Shown here: positions 1-8,640 of the stretch, in pieces | Layout of the letters: each line of letters begins with the position of its first letter | How positions within the stretch are numbered: the first letter of the stretch is position 1 | Assembly (NCBI RefSeq): GCF_014656475.1 | Contig: NZ_BNCM01000014.1 | Span: 1 to 64,000 of the forward strand | From: Sinomonas cellulolyticus | GTDB taxonomy: Bacteria; Actinomycetota; Actinomycetes; Actinomycetales; Micrococcaceae | Direction of reading: 5' to 3' | DNA length: 64,000 nucleotides | The notes under the pieces: generated by a model | What the model was told of the DNA's origin: nothing | Database searches by the model: none | The model's input: only the letters and a program-made list of their open reading frames with translations | Translations under genes and position numbers: made by a program

Positions 1-348
1 ACTCTTGTACACGGCAGCCCAGACAGCATGCTGAACACCGCCACCACGCCCAAAGTGGAAGACCCCGTTTCGGGCGAACGGGGCCGCGGCCGGGGCAGAC
101 AGCCACGGCACGGCCGGCGCCGCAGGGCTTCGGGTGGCGGCGGGCGTTGCGGCCAGAAGCATGGCGGTCAGGAGGGCCAGGGCACAGAGCGTCGCGGCGA
201 GGGCGACGGGGAGGCCGCTGCGGACGGGGAGCCACTGGAGGGCGGGGACCTGCTGAGCAGATGCCCGGTGGGCCGGATGACCGTGTGGCACGAACATGGT
301 GATCACGGCCCGGCGGGGCGCCGGTCCTGCTGCTGCATGCGCGCGCAT
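1..348 (-). CDS. Partial membrane or exported protein of unknown function (3' end outside window)
   Basis: An open frame of 116 codons runs from an ATG at 348 to the left edge without a stop. An AGGGGG ribosome-binding site lies 6 nt before that ATG. The predicted protein has a basic N-terminus and one strong hydrophobic stretch at about residues 46-68 (Ala/Leu rich), followed by an Ala/Pro-rich segment. This is the look of a signal anchor or a secreted protein. A second ATG at 297 is possible. I recognise no domain. The opposite-strand open frame here is Arg/Gly rich and looks like a shadow. Confidence 0.5.
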   Translation of the reverse strand, partial: MRAHAAAGPAPRRAVITMFVPHGHPAHRASAQQVPALQWLPVRSGLPVALAATLCALALLTAMLLAATPAATRSPAAPAVPWLSAPAAAPFARNGVFHFGRGGGVQHAVWAAVYKS

Positions 349-448
349 GGGATTCCCCCTCCATCGAAGGCCCCAGCACGTCTGCACCCAGAGTCCTCCC
401 GGGCGCGGGGCCCGTCAAGGGCGAGCGGAGGCCGGCTCGGACGGCGCT

Positions 449-1087
449 TCAGACGACGCTGGCGATATATCGGCTGAAGTTGTGCACGTGGGCTTCCATG
501 AGCGCCTCTGCCCGCTCAGCATTCTTCGCGAGGATCGCCCGGAGGATGGGGGCGAGTTCGCGGACATGCTCGACGACGAGAGGGCGGCGCTCGAGGACCA
601 GGAGCCAGATGCGGGTGGAGAGGTTGCCGTACTTGCGCAGGGTGTCCTCGAGGTGGCCGTTCCCGGTGGCAGTGTAGATGGCATTGTGGACGGCGAGGTC
701 GAGGCGCATGAGGTCGCCCTGGTCGACCTTCTGCTCGTCGATAGACTCCACGAGGCCCAGGTACCGCTCAACCTCGGCTCGGTCTGCGTCCCTGAGGTTC
801 TCGGCGGCCAGTCGAGCGCCGACGGGTTCGAGGACCTGCCGCACCTGGTTCACCTCGGAGAGGTCCGTGATGTCGATGGGCGCCGCGAACGAGCCCTTGC
901 GGGGCTGGGTCACCACGAGCCGCTCGTGCTCGAGCCGGTGCAGAGCCTCACGGATGGGCGTGCGGCCCATCTGCATCTCCTTGGACAGCTGCGACTCGTT
1001 GATCGACTCGTTCGGCCTGATGTCCAGCATGATGAGCCGGTCCGCGATCACCCGGTAGGCGAGGTCCGCCAGCGATTCCACGGGCAC
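449..1087 (-). CDS. GntR family transcriptional regulator, FCD (FadR) subgroup
   Basis: This 212-residue protein has an N-terminal winged helix-turn-helix (about residues 5-70, with the typical GRTPIREALHRLE recognition-helix motif). An all-helical FCD ligand-binding domain follows (about 80-205), with the usual His and Asp/Glu positions for a metal or small acid ligand (for example RLDLAVHNAI). FCD regulators usually repress catabolic genes and respond to small carboxylic acids. The listed start is a GTG at 1087. A second GTG at 1081 is better spaced from the GGAGGT ribosome-binding site and may be the true start. No enzyme or transporter is adjacent, so the regulated pathway cannot be named. 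Confidence 0.88.
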   Translation of the reverse strand: MPVESLADLAYRVIADRLIMLDIRPNESINESQLSKEMQMGRTPIREALHRLEHERLVVTQPRKGSFAAPIDITDLSEVNQVRQVLEPVGARLAAENLRDADRAEVERYLGLVESIDEQKVDQGDLMRLDLAVHNAIYTATGNGHLEDTLRKYGNLSTRIWLLVLERRPLVVEHVRELAPILRAILAKNAERAEALMEAHVHNFSRYIASVV

Positions 1088-1224
1088 CCCACCTCCGCTC
1101 GTCCTCGAGAGCCCAAGGACTCAATGTACCGGCACGGGCCGGGAACGGAAGTGACGCACGACGGCGGGTGGTTGGCTTGAGCGTTCCCGTCCTCCGAAAG
1201 AGGATTCCTGCAAGTCGCAGACCC

Positions 1225-2136
1225 CTATCCCGCCTTGAATCGCTCCCACGCCTTCTCAAGAAGGTCCTCTCGGGGGCGGAGCGACCGCATTCTCGGCACC
1301 GACATGAGGGGTCTGCCGTGCATCTCCTGGAGCCCATACCTAAGCATCGGCCCGTCGATCTCGTGGAGCAGGTCTGCTCTGATCTGGACCACCAAATCGG
1401 GCCGCACGCCGAGCAGGTTCGAATCGAACGCGGCATGGTGGATCTTGCACATGGCCATTCCGTTGACTACCGAGGCAATTCCCTGTTCGTCGCGGTCCGG
1501 AATGATGTGTGCCGCGTCGAGCAACGGCAGGTGACCCAAGTTGCAGACGGCGCATCGTTCGCTGTAGGCGCGGAGAACCTGACTGCGGAAGATGCCCTGG
1601 AAGAGCCGATGCTTTGCAGTGACGTCGGCGTATCGCCTGAGCTGCTCCTCGAAAGGGCTGTCGCCACCCAATGCAGCCGCATCTGCGCTCACGAGGAACT
1701 GATGCGCGGTTGGCTCCTCTCCCACCACGTAGACCGGGAAATGCGGCTGGAAAAGGCCCTTCGCAACGCCAACGAACCAGATGAGGGGAACGCGCTGCTC
1801 CATCGCCGCGCGCAATGCGCGGTTGGTCGCCTCCGCGGGGTCCGTTCCATTCCATTTGTACCGCAACAGAAAGTCGTGGTCGTAGACGCCGTCGTCGTAT
1901 GGCCGTTCGGATCCCTCAGGTCGGTAGGTTGTCGTGATTGACAGTGCCGCGCTGAACCCCGCTGGCTTCCAAATCCCTTTGACCCTGTCCTTCAGTGGAA
2001 GCGACTTGCCGGCAAGTGTGAAATCGCGGAGCTCGCCCCAGCCGATCGGCTCGGCTCCATCGTGCGTCCGCGCAGCGAGCCATTCCATGATTTGAACTCG
2101 GAGTACGTTCTCTTCGAGCCCGAATCTCTCAATCAC
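1225..2136 (-). CDS. HNH endonuclease with an SRA-like N-terminal domain, probable modification-dependent restriction enzyme
   Basis: This 303-residue protein ends in an HNH nuclease module at about residues 190-250. It shows C195-x2-C198, the AAHIIP segment with H210, then an Asn and CKIHHAAFD, which together supply the zinc knuckle and the His-Asn-His active site. The first 150 residues have the layout of SRA/PUA-type readers of modified bases: a PYDDG segment, a Y-K-W-N-G strand, NRALRAAMEQ and a PLIWFVG strand. That assignment is by pattern only. The gene follows the PLD-helicase gene on the same strand after 23 nt and starts with GTG, so the two are probably co-transcribed. SRA-HNH fusions are known type IV restriction enzymes (for example Sco5333). 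G+C is visibly lower than in the genes from 5.6 kb onward, which suggests transfer. Confidence 0.75.
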   Translation of the reverse strand: MIERFGLEENVLRVQIMEWLAARTHDGAEPIGWGELRDFTLAGKSLPLKDRVKGIWKPAGFSAALSITTTYRPEGSERPYDDGVYDHDFLLRYKWNGTDPAEATNRALRAAMEQRVPLIWFVGVAKGLFQPHFPVYVVGEEPTAHQFLVSADAAALGGDSPFEEQLRRYADVTAKHRLFQGIFRSQVLRAYSERCAVCNLGHLPLLDAAHIIPDRDEQGIASVVNGMAMCKIHHAAFDSNLLGVRPDLVVQIRADLLHEIDGPMLRYGLQEMHGRPLMSVPRMRSLRPREDLLEKAWERFKAG

Positions 2137-2159
2137 GGTCGTAGCCTAGGCCGGCGGCG

Positions 2160-5100
2160 TCAGACGGCGACAGCATTAGCGACGGCGAACACGTCTGCTG
2201 GCATGGGGCGTTGAAGCTTCCACGTGATGGCGATGGGCTTCTCCCCCGAATGATCCACGTAACGCGCCTTTCCGAGGCAGGTGTACTGGAGCGTCATTCC
2301 GCGATCGTCCTTGGCAGTGGCCCGGGTGAAGAGAACCACGCTGGAACTGCCTCCGATGTACCGCTGCCCGTCCGACGAGCCGACGGTCGTGCGGCTCTGC
2401 GACTCCCAGTGGAAGATGTCGGGGCTGATGGCGTAGTCCTTGTACAGCGTCGTGGGTGAATGATCGCGCTCATCCTTGTCGAGGGTGACCAGGAAAGCAT
2501 CCACTCCGGTTTCTGGGCACCAGGCGACCCCTTCACGGTGGCTTCCGATCCCCCTGCCCGGGAAGCCGAAAGCAGCGAGGATCTCCTGCCGGTTATAGGT
2601 GGCGTGGGACTGGATCGGGACATAGGCAAGGTCCATGCCGAGGGATCTGGCAGCGCGGCGCGCCGAGTCAGCACCGATTGCGGTGATCTGTGCGATTTCA
2701 GACGCCACCCATGGAAAGCTGCGCACGTAGTCAAGCCCTGTATCGATGTCCGAGCCGGTGAGCGAGGGCTCCTTCTGAAGCTCAAGCGTGTAGTAGAGCA
2801 TCCGCGCGAACGCCTTCGTGCGACGATCCATTGCCTCATATCGTGGAGAGTCCCCTGCAAGCAGACGGCCGTACGCCTCTGCACGCTCTGGATCGTCCAC
2901 GTGCAGGAAACGCGAGACCTTGCTCAGGATGCGCTTTTCAGCCACGCTCGCGAGATCCGCGAGCCGGGCAGCAAGCACCTGCTCAAAGACCGATTCGGAG
3001 CTGATCAGCTGTGCAGCACGAAGGTAGCCCGTCCAGGAATCCTTCGTGTCGCGGTAGACGTCCCGGACGTCCGCGCCAGAGGCACGAAGATAGTCGGCGA
3101 GCACGATGGTCCCCTGCGAGCGGACGTCCTGGACCAGCGCCTTGCGCGTGAAGCCGAGTTGCGACCTCACGTTGGCTAGCACGATGTCCTGGGAAACCCG
3201 GTCCAGCTGGACCTGGCAGCCCGACGGGAGGGTGGGGAACTCCTCTTCGATCTCCCGTGCAAGCCGGTTCCTTACCAACCCTCCAAGAAGCGCACGGTAC
3301 TTCACGTCGAAGCGGAACTGGCGGTGCTGCTGTCCGATGAAGTCCAACACTGTCAATACGGCCTTGTCCGGAGCGCGTCTGAGCCCACGGCCAAGCTGTT
3401 GCAGGAAGACGGTTGAGCTCTGAGTCGGACGGAGCAGGAGGATGGTGTCGATTTCGGGGACATCGAGTCCCTCATTGAACAGGTCGACGGCAAAGAGGCA
3501 GTTGACCTCGCGGTCCCGAAGCTTGCGAAGGGACTCGGCACGCTCGTCGTCAGGGGTCGACCCATCGATGGCGAGGGAACTGATGCCCGCACTGTTGAAG
3601 ACCTGCGCCATGTACCGGGCGTGCTGGACGGACACGCAGAAGCCGATCGCCCGCATGTCGGCGGTGCTGAGGACCTTGTCGCGGAGGGAGCTGATCACCT
3701 TCGCCGCTCGGGCATCATTGCCTGTGTAGATTGCGCTCAGCTGCGACAGGTCATAGGTTCCCCGGCGCCATTCCAAGCGCGACAAATCCACGTCGTCCGA
3801 TACCCCGAAATAGTGGAAGGGGACGAGGAGGTCTTCCCCCAGTGCGTCCCACAGGCGCATCTCGCTCGCCGTGCGCCCCTCGAAGTACTCGTCCGCAACG
3901 CTGACTCCATCGCCGCGCTCCGGCGTCGCTGTGAGCCCCAGCAGTTCTCTGGGCTTCAGCTGGTCAAGAAGTCTCCGGTATGTCGGCGCCGCCGCATGAT
4001 GGAACTCGTCGACCACAACAATTTCGAATGCGTCCGGCCCAAGGCGATGAAGCCTCTCGTCACTGAGCGACTGCACGGACGCGAAGACGTGCCGCCACTC
4101 TTTGGGAACGTCTCCGGCCACGAGTAGCTCACCGAAGTTTCCGTCATTGAGTACCCTCCGGTACGTCGTGAGTGATTGTTCAAGGATCTCGCGACGGTGG
4201 GCAACGAAGAGGAGAGTCGGCTTCTCCGACCTACCTTGGGCAAGCCGTTTGTAGTCCAATGCGGCGACCACGGTCTTGCCTGTTCCAGTCGCTGCAACGA
4301 GGAGGTTCCGATGGTGGCCTCTGGAACGCTCGGCGTCGAGGTCCTCGAGCATTTCCTGTTGGTGAAGATAGGGAACCACTTCGAGACCTGTCGGCCCGAG
4401 ATCTCTCAACCGCTCAAGGCTGCCGACGCGGCGTAGCGCCTCGTCAAGCCGGGCGGCATCGGTGTTCGGATCGTACGGGACAAACCGTCGATCCGCCCAG
4501 TAGCTGTCGAACGTGATCTCGAACTTCTGGAGGAGACGAGGCGTCCCTACTCCGGATAGGCGCACATTCCACTCGAGGCCATCGAGGAGCGCCGGCTGGC
4601 TGAGGTTCGAACTCCCAACGTAGGCGGTGTCGAAACCGGAGCGCCTGCGGAAGAGCCAGGCCTTCGCATGCAGCCTTGTCGCGTTCGTCTCGTAGTTGAT
4701 GCGGACTTCAGCCCCGTACCGCCGCACGAGCTCATCGATCGCCTGACGTTCAGTGGCTCCCATGTACGTTGTCGTGATGACGCGGATTTTGATACCGCGT
4801 TCCTTCAGAGCGCTCAGTTCAGACTCCAGCAGCCGGAGACCGCGCCATTTGATGAACGCGCAGATGAGATCAACCGAATCGGCCGACTCAAGTTCGCGGC
4901 GGAGTTCGTGGGCCAGATTGGGATCTTCGCGGCTTGCCGTCAGGAGCGCTGCGTCGCGGAAAGGAGTGGTCGGCCGCCGCAGATTCCGACGACGCACCTG
5001 GGATGAATCGAAGACGGCGTCGAGGAGCTCGGGGCCAGCGAGAATAGTATCCGCATTCCCGTCCTCCGCGATCGAGCGGAGGAACCGGTTTGCCATATCG

Positions 5101-5318
5101 ACGCGACTCTCAGCAGGTGCCGCAGCGATCGCCTTTCTGGCAGCTTTTACCATGTGCTGCGCCAGAACATCGGGAGCGTCCTCGGCGCTCACTGGCTGGA
5201 ATCGCGCCTCGCGGTTCTCAGGAAGGCCGAGAAGTCGGCGCTGAAGTTCCTCGGTCCGAAGACTCTCGTAAAGCCCGTCGGGCAGTCCCTTATTGTCGTG
5301 TCCCCCAGAATCACTCAC
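2160..5318 (-). CDS. SauUSI-like type IV restriction enzyme: PLD nuclease, SF2 helicase, DUF3427
   Basis: This 1052-residue protein has three recognisable parts. A phospholipase D-type nuclease domain lies at about residues 130-275, with the HxK motif at H217/K219 followed by GSSNLS. An SF2 helicase follows at about 310-690: Walker A GTGKT with K348, DEFH from D437, LTATPERGDG, and motif VI near QLGRGLRR. The last 300 residues match DUF3427, with SPTTLYKDYAISP and FHWESQS. This order and size match Staphylococcus aureus SauUSI, an ATP-dependent enzyme that cuts DNA carrying 5-methylcytosine; its DUF3427 part reads the modified base. The start is a GTG with a weak ribosome-binding site. The HNH gene follows 23 nt downstream. 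Substrate specificity cannot be read from the sequence. Confidence 0.85.
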   Translation of the reverse strand: MSDSGGHDNKGLPDGLYESLRTEELQRRLLGLPENREARFQPVSAEDAPDVLAQHMVKAARKAIAAAPAESRVDMANRFLRSIAEDGNADTILAGPELLDAVFDSSQVRRRNLRRPTTPFRDAALLTASREDPNLAHELRRELESADSVDLICAFIKWRGLRLLESELSALKERGIKIRVITTTYMGATERQAIDELVRRYGAEVRINYETNATRLHAKAWLFRRRSGFDTAYVGSSNLSQPALLDGLEWNVRLSGVGTPRLLQKFEITFDSYWADRRFVPYDPNTDAARLDEALRRVGSLERLRDLGPTGLEVVPYLHQQEMLEDLDAERSRGHHRNLLVAATGTGKTVVAALDYKRLAQGRSEKPTLLFVAHRREILEQSLTTYRRVLNDGNFGELLVAGDVPKEWRHVFASVQSLSDERLHRLGPDAFEIVVVDEFHHAAAPTYRRLLDQLKPRELLGLTATPERGDGVSVADEYFEGRTASEMRLWDALGEDLLVPFHYFGVSDDVDLSRLEWRRGTYDLSQLSAIYTGNDARAAKVISSLRDKVLSTADMRAIGFCVSVQHARYMAQVFNSAGISSLAIDGSTPDDERAESLRKLRDREVNCLFAVDLFNEGLDVPEIDTILLLRPTQSSTVFLQQLGRGLRRAPDKAVLTVLDFIGQQHRQFRFDVKYRALLGGLVRNRLAREIEEEFPTLPSGCQVQLDRVSQDIVLANVRSQLGFTRKALVQDVRSQGTIVLADYLRASGADVRDVYRDTKDSWTGYLRAAQLISSESVFEQVLAARLADLASVAEKRILSKVSRFLHVDDPERAEAYGRLLAGDSPRYEAMDRRTKAFARMLYYTLELQKEPSLTGSDIDTGLDYVRSFPWVASEIAQITAIGADSARRAARSLGMDLAYVPIQSHATYNRQEILAAFGFPGRGIGSHREGVAWCPETGVDAFLVTLDKDERDHSPTTLYKDYAISPDIFHWESQSRTTVGSSDGQRYIGGSSSVVLFTRATAKDDRGMTLQYTCLGKARYVDHSGEKPIAITWKLQRPMPADVFAVANAVAV

Positions 5319-5375
5319 GGACTTACTCTATGGGCTGCCTACGACAAAGCTCCGCTGGAGTCCCGGACGCGAATT

Positions 5376-5591
5376 TCAGCCCTTCCCCTGCTCCTTCTTC
5401 CGCCGCTCGCTCTCCTCGCGGTGCCGGCGGATCTGCGCCTGGATGAGCTGCTCCTCCTCGGTGAAGCGGAGGGCGTTGGCGTCGTCGACAGAGTCGCGCG
5501 CGCCGTCGACCTCCTGCTTGGCCGGGTACTCGACTTCCTCCTCGCCGGACGCGTCGGAGGGCTCGGGGGCGGTGGCGCGCTGCTCAGTCAT
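5376..5591 (-). CDS. Small acidic protein, paralogue of the protein at 26438-26713
   Basis: This is a 71-residue, highly charged protein with no hydrophobic segment. Its centre (NALRFTEEEQLIQAQIRRH) matches the centre of the protein at 26438-26713 (NDIRFSEEEQLIREQIHGN), and both have a DS-D-AN segment before it. The tail is Glu/Arg/Lys rich and probably a single amphipathic helix. I chose the ATG at 5591 because a TACAGT box ends 6 nt before it, which suggests a leaderless message; in-frame sequence further upstream overlaps the divergent gene. The function is unknown. Confidence 0.6.
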   Translation of the reverse strand: MTEQRATAPEPSDASGEEEVEYPAKQEVDGARDSVDDANALRFTEEEQLIQAQIRRHREESERRKKEQGKG

Positions 5592-5643
5592 GGCCACACT
5601 GTAAACCCTGAAACGTCCGTTGTCTGGGTTTAGGCTCGGCCAT

Positions 5644-6495
5644 ATGAGCGACTCCCCCACCATCGGCATCACCGGCGTCACGGGGACCATCGGCGGCCAC
5701 GTGGCCCGGCTCCTCGCCGAGCACCAGCTCCCCCTCGTGCTGCTCCCCCGCAACGTCGCCAAGGCACCCAGGCTGCCAGACGCCGTCGTGCGTCCGGTGG
5801 ACTACGGCGACCGCAATCTCAGCGAGCGCTCGCTCGAGGGGATCGAGACCCTGTTCATGGTCTCCGGCCGCGAGAGCGAGACCCGCATGGACGAGCACCG
5901 CAGCTTCGTCGACGCCGCCCAGGCAGCGGGTGTGCGGCACGTGGTCTACACCTCCTTCATGGGCGCCGCACCGGATGCCACGTTCACCCTCGCCCGCGAC
6001 CACTACGCCACCGAGGAGTACATCAGGGACGCCGGCCTCGCCTACACGTTCCTGCGCGACTGCCTCTACGCCGACTTCCTCGAGGGCATGGTGGGGGACG
6101 ACGGCGTGCTCCGTGGGCCCGCGGGCACCGGCGCCGCCGCCGTGGTCGCCCAGGCGGACGTGGCCCGGTGCGCCGCTGCCATCCTGCGCGACGCGGCCAC
6201 CCACGCCGGCGTGACCTACACCCTCACGGGGCCCGAGGCGCTGAACATGGTTCAGATCGCCCACATCATCTCCGAGGCCCGCGGCCGCCACGTGACCTTC
6301 CACAACGAGACCGTCGCCGAGGCCTACGAGTCCCGCAAGAAATGGCCCGCGCCGGACTGGCAGTACGACGCCTGGGTCTCCACCTACACGGCCATCGCCG
6401 CCGGGGAGATGGAGCACGTCTCCGACGATGTCGAGACCATCACCGGGCAGCGGCCCATGAGCCTCAAGGACCTGCTGCTGGCGAATCCACGCTGA
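5644..6495 (+). CDS. NmrA-like NAD(P)-binding reductase (atypical SDR)
   Basis: This 283-residue protein begins with a Rossmann dinucleotide-binding motif (GITGVTGTIGGHVARLL, about residues 7-24). Typical atypical-SDR features follow, including VYTSFMGAAPDATF and the YTFLRDCLYADF segment that precedes the substrate pocket. Relatives are NAD(P)H-binding quinone reductases (QorB-type) or NmrA-type redox sensors, and the sequence does not separate these. The ATG at 5644 is chosen over an in-frame upstream start because the Rossmann fold begins immediately. A TAGGCT box ends 7 nt before it. The gene is divergent from the small acidic protein gene and convergent with the ABC genes that follow. Confidence 0.85.
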   Translation: MSDSPTIGITGVTGTIGGHVARLLAEHQLPLVLLPRNVAKAPRLPDAVVRPVDYGDRNLSERSLEGIETLFMVSGRESETRMDEHRSFVDAAQAAGVRHVVYTSFMGAAPDATFTLARDHYATEEYIRDAGLAYTFLRDCLYADFLEGMVGDDGVLRGPAGTGAAAVVAQADVARCAAAILRDAATHAGVTYTLTGPEALNMVQIAHIISEARGRHVTFHNETVAEAYESRKKWPAPDWQYDAWVSTYTAIAAGEMEHVSDDVETITGQRPMSLKDLLLANPR

Positions 6496-6562
6496 CCGCA
6501 GCGGTACTGCCGCCGTGGCGAGGGCATGGGCCTTTCCCGCTGCACCTGCGGGCTCGGCGCCG

Positions 6563-7264
6563 TCAGGCGGCGGTGGGGACTGCCGCAGCGAGCCGTCCGT
6601 CGCGCATGGTCGCGACAGCGTCAGTCAGCGGCACGAACTCGGTGTCGTGGGTGACCATGACGGTGCCGACCCCGAACTCGTCGGTGACGCGGCGCAGGAG
6701 CCGGACGATGGAGTCGCTGCGCTCGTGGTCCAGGGCTGCGGTGGGCTCGTCCACGAGCAGGACCTTCGGTCTCCCCATCAGCGCCCGGGCGATGTTGACC
6801 CGCTGGCGCTGGCCGCCGGAGAGCTGGTGGGGGCGCTTGCCAGCGCTCGAGGCGAGCCCGACGACGTCGAGCATCTTCGCGGCCTCGGCCTCCGCAGCCT
6901 TGGCGGACCGGCCGCGCAGGTGGTCCCCGATGATGAGCTGTTCGGCCGCGGTCAGAGACGGGAGCAGGTTCGGCTGCTGGAAGATGATGCCGATCGCCTC
7001 GCGGCGGAGCGCAGTCCTCTCCCTGTCGCCGAGGCCGATGGCGTCGGTGCCGTCGATGAGCACCTGGCCGCGGGTGGGGCGGACCAGGGTGGCTGCGACG
7101 GCCAGCAGGCTGGACTTGCCGGAACCTGACGGCCCGACGAGGGAGACCATCTGGCCGGCCTGGACGGTGAGGTTCACACGGTCGAGGGCTTTGATGGTTC
7201 CCTCTCCGTCGGGGTACTCGAGGGTGACGTCGACGAGGTTCAGGGGTACGGATGCAGTAGGCAT
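6563..7264 (-). CDS. ABC transporter ATP-binding protein, LolD/MacB-type
   Basis: This 233-residue nucleotide-binding subunit has Walker A (GPSGSGKSSLL), a Q-loop (FQQPNLLPSLTA), the signature LSGGQRQRVNIARAL and Walker B (VLLVDEP). The pattern is that of the LolD/MacB/FtsE branch, which pairs with FtsX-like permeases and powers extrusion or periplasmic-side mechanics. The start ATG at 7264 has a good ribosome-binding site (AAGGAAG). The permease gene lies 72 nt upstream on the same strand, so the two probably form one operon. A two-component system starts divergently beyond the permease and may control the pair, as is common for cell-envelope-stress exporters. Confidence 0.92.
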   Translation of the reverse strand: MPTASVPLNLVDVTLEYPDGEGTIKALDRVNLTVQAGQMVSLVGPSGSGKSSLLAVAATLVRPTRGQVLIDGTDAIGLGDRERTALRREAIGIIFQQPNLLPSLTAAEQLIIGDHLRGRSAKAAEAEAAKMLDVVGLASSAGKRPHQLSGGQRQRVNIARALMGRPKVLLVDEPTAALDHERSDSIVRLLRRVTDEFGVGTVMVTHDTEFVPLTDAVATMRDGRLAAAVPTAA

Positions 7265-7336
7265 GGTGGAACTTCCTTTGCTGGTGTGCACGGGGGGCTG
7301 GGGACGTCTGCGCGAGACGCGGGGACCGGGGCGCGG

Positions 7337-8464
7337 CTAGTTGCCCCCGAGGGCGATGAGGGCGTCGACTTTGGTGACGCGTCGCACGGCAAGGGCCGCA
7401 CCGCTCAGCCCGAGGGCGATGATCCCGAGGACGGGCAGCAGCGTCGTGGCCGGTGTGATGAGGAAGGGGGCGGCCTTCGCCGCGAAGAGGCCGCCGACGA
7501 GGCCGATGGCGCCACCGAGGCCGGCGCCGGCGAGCAGGACGATGGCCGCCTGGGCGACGGCGTCCCGGAGGAGATAGCCGGCAGACGCTCCTATGGCCTT
7601 CAGGACCGCGATGTCCCGCGTGCGCTGGACGGTCCAGACCGTCAGGAACGCCACGATCACCAGGGCCGAGATGCCGTAGAGGAACGCCTGCATGAGGGTC
7701 AGGGAACCGTTCTCGCTCTTGTAGGAGCCCAAGGCCTGGAAGGACCCAGTGCGTGAGGTGCTGACTGTGTGCGCGGCGGCATTGGCAGCGGTCTCGTCAA
7801 CGGCAGCGCCGTCCTGGTAGGTGATCGCTGCCACGGTCGCGATCTGTTCGGGGTCGCTCAGGTGGGCGAGCTTCGACCAGGTCGGCAGTGCAGTCCAGAC
7901 GACGCTCGTGTGGGAGTACCACTGGTCATCGACCACGGCGCTCACGGTCACGTCGGTGCCGCCGAGGCTGGCCTTGTCCCCGGCCTTCAGGGACAGGGCT
8001 GAGGCGACGCTCTTGCCGATCACCGCGGTGTTGGCGGTGACGCGGGACGGTGCGAGGTCCCCGTCGGGTGCTACCCCGAAGACGGCGACGTTGGTGGTGC
8101 CGGCGCCGCTGCCCCCGGCGATGGCCTGGAGCCGGGTCTGGCTGATGCCGAGCGGCTCCGCGGACCGCACGCCCGGCTGGTTCTTCCATGTGTCGATCTG
8201 GGCTGCGGTGAGTTCGCTCTCGGTGTAGGAAGCCTTGGGTTCAGTGGTGCCAGGGGCGCCGAAGGCGATCCTGTCGACGGCTTTGGACTGGCGTCCCTCG
8301 GGGCTGACGGCGCCCAGCCTGCCGATGGCCGAGGTTGACTGGTCCCCGAGACCGGCCGTCAGCCCGGAGAGCATGACGAGGAGCAGGGTGATCAGGGCAA
8401 CGACTCCGCCCATGAGGGCGAACCGGCCCTTGGCGAATCGGATGTCGCGGAGAGCAAGAAACAC
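7337..8464 (-). CDS. FtsX-like ABC transporter permease
   Basis: This 375-residue membrane protein has one N-terminal transmembrane segment (about residues 18-40), a large extracytoplasmic domain (about 45-255) and three C-terminal transmembrane segments. This is the usual FtsX/MacB permease topology. The first residues LALRDIRFAKGRF match the short amphipathic start of these permeases. I chose the GTG at 8464 because conserved sequence begins there; the frame is open further upstream but reads as Arg/Pro-rich sequence within the promoter region. It pairs with the ATPase gene downstream. The exported substrate is unknown. Confidence 0.87.
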   Translation of the reverse strand: MFLALRDIRFAKGRFALMGGVVALITLLLVMLSGLTAGLGDQSTSAIGRLGAVSPEGRQSKAVDRIAFGAPGTTEPKASYTESELTAAQIDTWKNQPGVRSAEPLGISQTRLQAIAGGSGAGTTNVAVFGVAPDGDLAPSRVTANTAVIGKSVASALSLKAGDKASLGGTDVTVSAVVDDQWYSHTSVVWTALPTWSKLAHLSDPEQIATVAAITYQDGAAVDETAANAAAHTVSTSRTGSFQALGSYKSENGSLTLMQAFLYGISALVIVAFLTVWTVQRTRDIAVLKAIGASAGYLLRDAVAQAAIVLLAGAGLGGAIGLVGGLFAAKAAPFLITPATTLLPVLGIIALGLSGAALAVRRVTKVDALIALGGN

Positions 8465-8589
8465 GTTCCGTCTTCTTTCAGTGAGGTTGTTCGGTGGCCG
8501 AAAGGCTCCTGAATCCACTCTCCTGCCGCCGGGGACGGAGACCATCGTGCTGATTGGCTGATCTGTGCGGAGGAATGGGTGACCCGGGT

Positions 8590-8607
8590 GTCAACCATTC
8601 GGTTGAC
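8590..8607. promoter_or_regulatory. Inverted repeat, candidate response-regulator operator
   Basis: A perfect 7-bp inverted repeat (GTCAACC-ATTC-GGTTGAC) lies between the divergent permease gene and the sensor kinase gene. Its right arm contains TTGACC, which can serve as a -35 box for a CATAGG -10 box at 8627. The site would therefore overlap the kinase promoter. The position suggests autoregulation and control of the ABC genes by the NarL-type regulator encoded at 9978. That role is inferred. Confidence 0.45.
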
Positions 8608-8640
8608 CCCTCGGGCGCGGTACCCGCATAGGCTGGCAGA

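Noticed and set aside
28..477. A plus-strand frame of 149 codons at the left edge.
   Set aside because: Its composition (Arg/Gly/Glu runs) is that of a shadow frame, and it overlaps the better-supported minus-strand membrane protein with its ribosome-binding site.
1225..2136. The HNH protein could be an ScoMcrA-type phosphorothioate-dependent enzyme.
   Set aside because: I do not see the sulfur-binding domain pattern. Its N-terminal layout is closer to an SRA-type reader.
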